Assembly (NCBI RefSeq): GCF_004349215.1
Contig: NZ_SMKU01000018.1
Span: 1 to 54,215 of the forward strand
Source: Actinomadura rubrisoli
GTDB taxonomy: Bacteria; Actinomycetota; Actinomycetes; Streptosporangiales; Streptosporangiaceae
Reading direction: 5' to 3'
Length of the DNA: 54,215 nucleotides
The position numbers and the translations under genes were made by a program. Shown here in pieces: positions 32,161-38,932 of this stretch; position 1 is the stretch's first letter, and the number at the start of each line of letters is the position of its first letter. The notes below the pieces were generated by a model. The model was given only the letters and a program-made list of their open reading frames with translations. It was not told the DNA's origin and ran no database searches.

Positions 32161-34302
32161 TCAGGAGAGGCTCGGTTCGCGGGCCTCCGTCGCGCGTGGG
32201 GGTTCGCGGAGGAGGAGGGCGCGGGCGAGCGGGCGGGGGAGCCACCAGTTCCAGCGGCCGAGGAGGACGACCAGCGCGGGCACGAGCATCGCCCGGACCA
32301 CGGTGGCGTCCAGCAGGATCCCGATCCCGAGGGCGGTCGCGAAGACCTTCACCTCGGTGCCCGGCGTCGCGGCGAGCGAGACGAACGCGAGGAAGAGCAC
32401 CAGCGCGGCGCTGGTGACCAGGCGGCCGGTGCGGGCGATGCCGGACACCACGGCGCCCGGGGTGGAGCCCGCGGTGTCGTACTCCTCCCGGATCCTGGCC
32501 AGGATGAACACCTCGTAGTCCATGGACAGCCCGAACAGGAACGCGAAGACCATGACGGGCACCCATTCGGTGAGGGCGCCGGTCGCCTCGATGCCCCACA
32601 CCGGCTCGGACAGGTACCCCCGCTGCCAGGCCAGGACGATCAGCCCGAAGGTCGCGGTGACGCTGAGGAGGTTGAGCGCGACGGCCTTGACCGCCAGCAG
32701 GACCGACCGGAACGCCCGGACGAGCAGGGCCAGGGTGAGCAGGACGATCAGCGCGAGGGCCAGGGGCGCGTTGCCGTAGACGGCGTCGACGAAGTCGCGG
32801 CCCTGCGCGGCGGTGCCGCCGATCCGCGTGCCGGGGACGTCCGCCATGGCGTCGCGCACCTCGGCCCGGACGGCGGCGCCCCGCGCGGAGCTCGCCGTCC
32901 GGTCGACGAGGACGGTCACCAGGCCGGTGCCGTCGCGGCGCCAGGACGGGCCGGACGGTGCCAGCGCGGCCCTGACCCCGGGCACGGCGCGCGCCCGGCT
33001 CGCGGCCCGTTCGGGATCGCCTGCCAGGGCGTACTCGGGGCTCAGCACCCCGGAGCCGACGCCGGCGGCGGTGAGCCCGTCGAGCGCCTGCCGCGCCGGC
33101 CCGGACGAGGCGGTGGCGGCCGGGGCGGGCGCTCCGAGGCGCATCCCGAAGGCCGGGACGACGAGGGCCGCCAGCAGCAGCGTCGCGGTCGCGGCCGTGA
33201 GCGCCGGGTGCCGGACGACCAGCCGCGCCCAGCGTTCCCAGCGCCCGCGGCCGCCGCGCCGGATCGGGGCGCGGGACCCGAGCCGGGCGAGCCGGGGGCC
33301 CGCCGTCGCGAGGACGACGGGCAGCAGCGTGATCGCGACCAGCACGCTGAACAGCGGGACGAGCAGCCCGCCGTACCCCATGCTGCGCAGGAACGGCACC
33401 GGTAGGACGACCAGCGCGGCCAGGGCGACGGCCACGGTGACGCCGCTGAACACCACGGCCGATCCCGCCGTGGTCATCGCGCGCTCGACCGCCGTGACGT
33501 CGTCCGCGCCCCGGGCCCGCTCCTCCCGCCACCGCGTGGTGATCAGCAGGGAGTAGTCGATGGCCACCCCGAGCCCGATGAGCCCGACCAGGAACTGCAC
33601 GACGAACGACACGTCCGACACCGCCGTGAGCCCCCAGATCGCCAGGAAGCAGGCGAGGATCGCGATCACGGCCATGAGCAGGGGCAGCACCGCCAGGGCC
33701 GAGCCGAACACGACCGCGAGGACGACGAGCGCGCCCAGCCCGGCGACGGTCAGCTCGGCGAGCAGCCCCGGGCCGCCGGCCTCGCTCGACTGGACGAACA
33801 GGGCGTCCGTCCCGGTCACGCGCACCGGGGCGCCGCGCACCCGGACGCCGGCGGCGGCGCGCTCCACCGCCGGAAGCGACCGCGCGTACCGGGGATAGGT
33901 CTCGACGGCGGACGGGTAGAGCAGCGCGAACGTCGTGCGCCCGTCCGCCGAGACCAGGCCGCGGTCGCCGGTGCCGGGATAGGACGCGATCCTCGCCCCC
34001 GCGGCGATCCGGTCGAACGCCGCCGCCAGGTCGGCGCGGACGCCGCTACCGTCGACGGTCGTGCCCTGGGGCAGCGTCACGGTCAGCACGACGGGATCGG
34101 TGGCGCCGCCGTTGCCGTACGTCCGCAGGACGTGCTGGTTCGTCTCGTAGGCGGGACGGCCGGGCAGCGCGCCGAAGTCGGAGGTCATCGCGCCGATCGC
34201 GGGCGAGGCGGCGGCCGCCCCGGCGACCGTCACCGCCAGCCATCCGAGCACGACGAGCAGCCGATGGCGCAGGACCCAGCGCGTGAGCCGGAGAAGGAAC
34301 AC
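32161..34302 (-). CDS. MMPL/RND-family transporter
   Basis: Membrane exporter of 713 residues with about 12 helices in two repeats. Each repeat has a large extracytoplasmic loop after the first helix. The conserved GLGVAIDYSLLITTRWREE and its counterpart GLSMDYEVFILARIREEYD carry the proton-relay Asp-Tyr pairs of MMPL proteins. Similar exporters move lipids or drugs in actinomycetes. It starts at GTG 34302 after AAGGAG. It is divergent from a MarR regulator 60 bases away, the usual repressor/exporter arrangement. Confidence 0.95.
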   Translation of the reverse strand: MFLLRLTRWVLRHRLLVVLGWLAVTVAGAAAASPAIGAMTSDFGALPGRPAYETNQHVLRTYGNGGATDPVVLTVTLPQGTTVDGSGVRADLAAAFDRIAAGARIASYPGTGDRGLVSADGRTTFALLYPSAVETYPRYARSLPAVERAAAGVRVRGAPVRVTGTDALFVQSSEAGGPGLLAELTVAGLGALVVLAVVFGSALAVLPLLMAVIAILACFLAIWGLTAVSDVSFVVQFLVGLIGLGVAIDYSLLITTRWREERARGADDVTAVERAMTTAGSAVVFSGVTVAVALAALVVLPVPFLRSMGYGGLLVPLFSVLVAITLLPVVLATAGPRLARLGSRAPIRRGGRGRWERWARLVVRHPALTAATATLLLAALVVPAFGMRLGAPAPAATASSGPARQALDGLTAAGVGSGVLSPEYALAGDPERAASRARAVPGVRAALAPSGPSWRRDGTGLVTVLVDRTASSARGAAVRAEVRDAMADVPGTRIGGTAAQGRDFVDAVYGNAPLALALIVLLTLALLVRAFRSVLLAVKAVALNLLSVTATFGLIVLAWQRGYLSEPVWGIEATGALTEWVPVMVFAFLFGLSMDYEVFILARIREEYDTAGSTPGAVVSGIARTGRLVTSAALVLFLAFVSLAATPGTEVKVFATALGIGILLDATVVRAMLVPALVVLLGRWNWWLPRPLARALLLREPPRATEAREPSLS

Positions 34303-34327
34303 GATACCACTCCTTGATAGAGTTGTT

Positions 34328-34338
34328 GGATCGCATCC
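34328..34338. promoter_or_regulatory. Candidate MarR operator
   Basis: GGAT-CGC-ATCC is a short perfect dyad at the centre of the 60-base gap between the divergent MMPL and MarR starts. The surrounding AT-rich sequence must hold both promoters. Confidence 0.4.
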
Positions 34339-34362
34339 TATCTCGATTATCTGGAGTTTCGA

Positions 34363-34881
34363 TTGTCGAATGAATATTCTGAGCCGCCGGGCGTCCGCGG
34401 CAGCTCCGAGCCGCACCGCGCCCTGGTGTTCGCGACGCTGGACCTCGGCGCCGACATCGACACGATCGGCCAGGTCGCCGCGTCCCTCATCGGCATCAAC
34501 CAGACCGACCTGATCTGCCTGAACGCCCTGTTCAGAGACGGCCCGATGAGCGCGGGCCGGCTCGCCTCGGTGATCGGCCTCACCTCCAGCGCGACCACCA
34601 CCGCCATCGACCGGCTGGAGCGGGCGGGCTACGTCCACCGCCGCAACGACCCCGCCGACCGCCGCCGGGTGCTGGTCGCGGCCTCCGAGGACGGCGCCCG
34701 CCAGGCGTTCGCCCTGTTCGACGGCCTGCTCGACGCCCTCGCCGCGCTCGCCGGCACCTACACCGAAGAGCAGGTCGCGCTGCTCACGGAGATGATCGGC
34801 AGGTTCCGCGAGATCATCACGGCCTACACCGGCGAACTCCGCTCCCGAGAGTCCACCCACCGCCCCCAACGCCCACACTGA
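34363..34881 (+). CDS. MarR-family transcriptional regulator
   Basis: Winged-helix regulator of 172 residues. DNA-binding core: MSAGRLASVIGLTSSATTTA (helices 3-4) and the wing DRLERAGYVHRRNDPADRRR, whose Asp-Arg-Arg pattern is the MarR hallmark. N- and C-terminal helices form the dimer. It uses a TTG start at 34363 with GGAG seven bases upstream. It probably represses the divergent MMPL exporter and itself, released by the exporter substrate or a related small molecule (inference). Confidence 0.92.
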   Translation: MSNEYSEPPGVRGSSEPHRALVFATLDLGADIDTIGQVAASLIGINQTDLICLNALFRDGPMSAGRLASVIGLTSSATTTAIDRLERAGYVHRRNDPADRRRVLVAASEDGARQAFALFDGLLDALAALAGTYTEEQVALLTEMIGRFREIITAYTGELRSRESTHRPQRPH

Positions 34882-34933
34882 CCCCACCGCCGCAAGGCGT
34901 TCACGACGTCCAAGGGCGCGTGTCGGCCAGGAT

Positions 34934-35392
34934 TCAGCGCGGTCCGTGACGCGGCGGGAACCGGCCGGAGCTCAGTGCGGCGAGGTAGTTCCTCAACATC
35001 AGGGGCGGCCTGGCCGCGACCATGACAACGCAGCCGACCACGAAGGCTCCCCATCCTCCGCCTTCTCCGGCCACGGTGGCGGCGAAGGCGGCGAGGAGAC
35101 CGACGACCCATGTCCCGACCGCGAAGAGGACAAGGGGCGGGACCGGCCGATTCATCAAGCCCATCGCTGAAATGACCACCAGAAGAGCGCAACTGACGGT
35201 CGCTGTGACACAGGCGGCGAGGAACGGCAGCATCGTGCGGGGAAAGTCGTCCACGACGAAGATGAAGACCGCGGACGCGATGATGCCGACCGCCGCGAAC
35301 CTCACCAGGCAGAGCCAGAGGTAACGGCGGACGACCGCGGGGTTGGGAGGCGTCCGGTGCAGCCGGACCCGCGGCGCACGCGCACGGTTCAC
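34934..35392 (-). CDS. Small membrane protein
   Basis: Integral membrane protein of 152 residues with four hydrophobic helices (AAVGIIASAVFIFVV, FLAACVTATVSCALLVVISA, LVLFAVGTWVVGLLAAFAAT, AFVVGCVVMVAARPP) after a basic start. GTG 35392 overlaps the stop of the WXG-type gene (GTGA); a longer start at 35419 is less likely. It is last in the WXG/YbaB run, so it may anchor or aid export of the secreted-type proteins upstream. No family is recognised. Confidence 0.8.
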   Translation of the reverse strand: MNRARAPRVRLHRTPPNPAVVRRYLWLCLVRFAAVGIIASAVFIFVVDDFPRTMLPFLAACVTATVSCALLVVISAMGLMNRPVPPLVLFAVGTWVVGLLAAFAATVAGEGGGWGAFVVGCVVMVAARPPLMLRNYLAALSSGRFPPRHGPR

Positions 35393-36123
35393 GACTCGGG
35401 CACGCCGGACGGAGGCCACTTGCCGCCCGCCAGGTGGTCATTGCCGTTGTTCTGCGTGCGGAAAGTGCTCGCCGCGTCCGACATCTCACTGACCGCATAC
35501 GCGCCGGCGGCGATCACGGCGACGACAAAGGCGGCGATGCACCCGGCCGCGTACAGCAGGGCGGGGATCGCCCCGACGATGCTGACGACTCCGATGATCG
35601 CGGCCATGAGTGCGCCGATGAGCGTCGCATAGGCGGTACCCACGGCGATCCAGAAGGTGATGATCGCCCAACGGCACTTGTTCAGGGCCTTGCTGACCTC
35701 CGCCACCGTGGCGGCATACTGGCGAAGCGCGGAGCTCTGCGGAGCGTTCGGTTCCAGTACCTTCTTATACTGCTCGGCCGCGTCGCCCTTCCACTTGTCG
35801 TCCACCTTCATGTAGGTCTCGGTGAACTTGCCGGCCTGGGCGCTGACGGGGCTTTGAACCTTGTCACTCAGGTTCGTTCCCGCGTCGTTGAGCCGTCCCG
35901 GGTCACCGGGCTCCTGAAGATAGGCGTCGATCTCATGCCACATCTTCTTGCTGAGTTCGACCACCTTGTTCCATGCGGCCACGAGAGGCTTGACGAGGTA
36001 GGACAGAAAGCCCGGAAACTTGCCCAGTAAGCCGTTCACTTTATCGTTCAGTTTTTCGAATGATACGTTGACCGTGGATATCTGGCTGTTGATATTCCCC
36101 ATCAGCATACTGAACTCGGTCAT
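35389..36123 (-). CDS. WXG100-like protein with C-terminal membrane segments
   Basis: Protein of 244 residues. A helical N-terminal half carries a WXG-type turn (KVDDKWKGDAAEQYKKVL). Then come two to three hydrophobic helices (WAIITFWIAVGTAYATLIGA, AIIGVVSIVGAIPALLYAAG, AAFVVAVIAAGAYAV) and a short polar tail. This looks like a type VII secretion-linked LXG/WXG protein with a membrane-active C-terminus. It begins one base after the stop of the 107-residue gene and overlaps the next gene, so the run is one operon. It might be a pore-forming effector or a structural component; no immunity gene is obvious besides the four-helix protein. Confidence 0.82.
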   Translation of the reverse strand: MTEFSMLMGNINSQISTVNVSFEKLNDKVNGLLGKFPGFLSYLVKPLVAAWNKVVELSKKMWHEIDAYLQEPGDPGRLNDAGTNLSDKVQSPVSAQAGKFTETYMKVDDKWKGDAAEQYKKVLEPNAPQSSALRQYAATVAEVSKALNKCRWAIITFWIAVGTAYATLIGALMAAIIGVVSIVGAIPALLYAAGCIAAFVVAVIAAGAYAVSEMSDAASTFRTQNNGNDHLAGGKWPPSGVPES

Positions 36124-36124
36124 G

Positions 36125-36448
36125 TTAGAACGTCCACCCCGCCTTGATCCTGTTAACGAGTTCCTTGTTCTGCGCCTCCGCGCCTTCGTAGACGGAGATC
36201 ACCTTGCCGAGCTTGCCCTCGACGTCCCTGAAAACGGTGTCGGCCTGGTCGGCGAGACTTTTGAGGGTGTCATTCAGGGTCGCATAGGTGGTGTCCGCCT
36301 GACCTTTGCGGCCAAGGTAGCCGAACGCGGTGCTCAGGTCCTTGACGTCCGCGACCATCTTTGCCGCCTTACGCATCTCCTCGGCGGCATCCTTCCACGT
36401 CGCGGTGTCTTTTCGCATCTCGTTGAGGCGGGCTTCGAGTTCACTCAT
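36125..36448 (-). CDS. WXG100/ESX-type small helical protein
   Basis: Helical-hairpin protein of 107 residues without Cys or signal peptide. Heptad-like helices (MSELEARLNEMRKDTATW and ATLNDTLKSLADQADTVF) flank a short turn. It lacks a strict WXG (ATWKDAAEEM is closest), but size and helix pattern fit the WXG100 superfamily. It probably forms a heterodimer with the next gene product, one base downstream. No EccC or EccD genes are in the window, so the secretion machinery would be elsewhere. Confidence 0.8.
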   Translation of the reverse strand: MSELEARLNEMRKDTATWKDAAEEMRKAAKMVADVKDLSTAFGYLGRKGQADTTYATLNDTLKSLADQADTVFRDVEGKLGKVISVYEGAEAQNKELVNRIKAGWTF

Positions 36449-36451
36449 GGA

Positions 36452-37429
36452 TCAACCCCCTGGGAAGCGGAATCCAAGCCTGCTGGTCAGGTCTTGCAGC
36501 TCCTGTGTCACCTGCGATATCCGCTGCAGGCCGGGGAGCGACCTTGACGCCGGCTCCGCGGAGTTCTTTCTTATCGCGCTATTCGCCGCTTCGAAGGCGC
36601 TCGCGAACTCGTTGGTGATGCGTGATTCGTCCGCGGCTTTCAGCCAACCCTGATGTGTGCTGACGCCAGTGATCGTGTCGTTGGTGATGTACATGACCAC
36701 TCGGCCGGACTCGCTCCTTACCTCTTCTTGGTCCGGCACGGCGGAGTCCATCTCGCTCTGAGCGATTGTGAGCGCCTCGGTGAATTCGGCGAAAAGGAGA
36801 TTGGCCTGGCGCAGCGCCGAGTCGGCGTCGATCGTTGGTTCGGTGCCGGCGCGAGGCATCGGCGCCGAATGGCCGGCCGGTGCGGGGCGGGGGTCGTCCA
36901 TGGCGGAGAGCATTCCAGTGACTCTTGCCATCACGGCGTTGGAAATGGCCTCCGAGACGGCCGGATCGAAAGCCTCGATCGCCAGTGCCTTGCGCCAGGG
37001 ACGACGAAATGAAATGCCTTCGAACGAGCCGTCGGCCGCCAGCGTGACTCTGATCGTGCCGGAGTGGTCCTCGCCCGTGAAGGAGTCTGTCGTGCTCTGC
37101 GTCGCCTGGAGGAGGCTGGTGAGCCCCTCAAGCTCGGCCAGAAGCTCTTGCGCGCCACTGAACAGGGAAAATGGCTCCACGGGTGGAGGGGGAGGCTCGA
37201 TGGGAATGGTTGAACCCCCGAACAGCGGGCGCTCCGCAGAGGTCTCCGTACCGGTGAGTCGCGGGTCGGCGGCTTCAGTCCCCACGGAGGCGGCAGGGCT
37301 CTCTTCGTGGTGGCCGGCCTTGCCTGACGCCAGACGCTCCTGTACCTCCTCTGCGTTACGCGGGGCGAAGGATATGTCGGTGTTGAGAAGAGCGTTCAGC
37401 TCGTTGGCGCTGTCGTCTTCAGCGGCCAT
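36452..37429 (-). CDS. Protein with two YbaB/EbfC-like domains
   Basis: Protein of 325 residues. An acidic, Pro-rich N-terminus leads to two segments like YbaB/EbfC: SGTIRVTLAADGSFEGISF (about 125-145) and SGRVVMYITNDTITGVSTHQ (about 240-260), each preceded by a long helix. Such YbaB-like proteins regularly sit beside WXG/ESX genes in actinomycetes and may act as chaperones rather than DNA binders (family knowledge). ATG 37429 follows GGAGGACACG. First gene of the four-gene run; the palindrome at 37528 lies about 100 bases upstream. Confidence 0.85.
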   Translation of the reverse strand: MAAEDDSANELNALLNTDISFAPRNAEEVQERLASGKAGHHEESPAASVGTEAADPRLTGTETSAERPLFGGSTIPIEPPPPPVEPFSLFSGAQELLAELEGLTSLLQATQSTTDSFTGEDHSGTIRVTLAADGSFEGISFRRPWRKALAIEAFDPAVSEAISNAVMARVTGMLSAMDDPRPAPAGHSAPMPRAGTEPTIDADSALRQANLLFAEFTEALTIAQSEMDSAVPDQEEVRSESGRVVMYITNDTITGVSTHQGWLKAADESRITNEFASAFEAANSAIRKNSAEPASRSLPGLQRISQVTQELQDLTSRLGFRFPGG

Positions 37430-37502
37430 CGTGTCCTCCGGGAGCAGGGAGCGCTGCCAGAGACCAAATTAGCGGGCACGGAGCTGGGACTTCAACACCA
37501 TC

Positions 37503-37549
37503 TTGACTGAGGTTTTCTCACGAAAATAAGTTCCCGTTAACGGGAACTT
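37503..37549. promoter_or_regulatory. Promoter overlapped by 22-bp perfect palindrome
   Basis: AAGTTCCCGTT-AACGGGAACTT (37528-37549) is perfectly palindromic over 22 bp. On the plus strand TTGACT (37503-37508) and TAAGTT (37527-37532) form a promoter with an 18-base spacer whose -10 lies in the palindrome. A dimeric repressor bound here would block the plus-strand gene and could also control the divergent WXG/YbaB operon. Confidence 0.6.
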
Positions 37550-37635
37550 GATGGTGGCAGCGGTCCAGTGTGCGGAATCGGTGCTGTTCTCGTCGTTGTG
37601 GGAACCGGATTCGTGTTCGGGGCGTCTAAGGGCGC

Positions 37636-38439
37636 GTGTTGGGCCGGATGCGTTGGCTTCTTGTCGCGGGGCCCCTTGCCGTCTCGCTGGTGGTCGGCCT
37701 TTTCGCCGTCGGTCACCACTACACGTGGTGGGGACCCGAGCCACCGCGTGATCCCGGCGCGCTCGTCCTGCGGATCCGGTTCGTGAAGGGCATGGGCTCG
37801 CCGGTCGACCGCCCGGTCCCCGACATCTCCGTCTACGGGGACGGACGCGTACTGTCCACGGCGATCGATCTCGACGCCTCGCCTGCCCGCCAGGTCGTGC
37901 GGGACCAGCGGCTCACCCGCATGGCGTACCGCCGGATCTACCGCGACGCCCGCCTCGCCGGGCTGGGCACGGCCCGCACGTTCCGCAGTGACGAGCAGAT
38001 TCCGGACGCCGGCCCCACCGTGATCACACTCCTGGCGGACGGCGGGCGCCACGTCTCCACCGTGCAGGCGGGCGCCGGCGGTGTGCGCGTCTGGATGGTC
38101 CACCGGCTCGCCGGCCATCTGCGGTCACTGCCGCGCGGCGACCTCGCACGTCCGCCGGTGGTCTACCGTCCGGCCCGCATGGCTCTCGTGGCGTGGCGGC
38201 TTCCCGCGAGCGCGTCGGGCTCCGAAGATCCGGTCACGCCCTGGACGCTGCGGCCCCTCGCGGCGGGGCAACAGGCGACCTGCACGCTCCTGGCAGGGCG
38301 CGACGTCGAGGCCGCCGCGCGGCTCGCCGGTTCGGCTCCTTCGAACACCAGCTGGCGCAGCGGTGTGAACCTCTACGCCGTGGTCTTCCGGCCATTGCTG
38401 CCGGACGAGAAGGACTGCGCGGCGGTGCCTCCCGGCTGA
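37636..38439 (+). CDS. Membrane-anchored hypothetical protein
   Basis: Protein of 267 residues with an N-terminal signal anchor (MRWLLVAGPLAVSLVVGLFA) and an extracytoplasmic domain of about 235 residues. It includes PVPDISVYGDGRVLSTAID, QRLTRMAYRRIYRDARLAGL and two late Cys (QQATCTLLAG and EKDCAAVPP). The strand pattern recalls small secreted beta domains. No enzyme motif is seen. The start is GTG 37636 or ATG 37648. It is transcribed from the palindrome-overlapped promoter, divergent from the YbaB-like gene. Confidence 0.78.
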   Translation: MLGRMRWLLVAGPLAVSLVVGLFAVGHHYTWWGPEPPRDPGALVLRIRFVKGMGSPVDRPVPDISVYGDGRVLSTAIDLDASPARQVVRDQRLTRMAYRRIYRDARLAGLGTARTFRSDEQIPDAGPTVITLLADGGRHVSTVQAGAGGVRVWMVHRLAGHLRSLPRGDLARPPVVYRPARMALVAWRLPASASGSEDPVTPWTLRPLAAGQQATCTLLAGRDVEAAARLAGSAPSNTSWRSGVNLYAVVFRPLLPDEKDCAAVPPG

Positions 38440-38482
38440 AGCCGTCCCTACGACCCCGCGAACGCGGCCTGACCGGTCGTCC

Positions 38483-38914
38483 TCATCTGCGGGCCAGGTC
38501 GCCGGTGGCGGTGGCGCCGGCCGGGTCCGCGTCCCGCCAGGTGAGGTGGACGTGGTGGTCGGTGAGGGACAGGGTGATGGACGCCCTGGGCGTGCAGTTC
38601 CCCCGGAAGTTCTGGGTGAGCCGTTGCAGGAGGCGGAGCCTCTCGTCCGCGTGCGCGAGCACCTTCAGCTCGCCCGAGCAGCGCAGGGTGGGCGAGGTGA
38701 CGTCGAAGCGGCCGCTCTTGCGGGCGACGTCGACGGTGATCTCAAGCTCCCACCGCTCGCCGGACGGGCGGGTGACGGTGCCCTTCCAGTGGCCGTCGAA
38801 GTCCGACTCCTGGTGCTTGGTGTCGAAGGGGTCGGGGAGCAGCCAGGCGCCCACGGGGACGAGGGACAGCGCGAACACGATCGTTGCCATGGTCTTGGCT
38901 CGGGTCAGCTTCAT
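38483..38914 (-). CDS. Small exported protein
   Basis: Protein of 143 residues with an N-terminal signal or anchor (RAKTMATIVFALSLVPVGAW). The mature domain is a short beta-rich unit (DGHWKGTVTRPSGERWELEI, ASITLSLTDHHVHLTWRD) with two Cys (LRCSGEL and GNCTPRA), possibly lipocalin-like. It lies 18 bases downstream of the FHA-ABC gene on the same strand and is probably in that operon. The function is unknown. Confidence 0.78.
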   Translation of the reverse strand: MKLTRAKTMATIVFALSLVPVGAWLLPDPFDTKHQESDFDGHWKGTVTRPSGERWELEITVDVARKSGRFDVTSPTLRCSGELKVLAHADERLRLLQRLTQNFRGNCTPRASITLSLTDHHVHLTWRDADPAGATATGDLARR

Positions 38915-38932
38915 GGTGTCTGCTTCCGGGGG

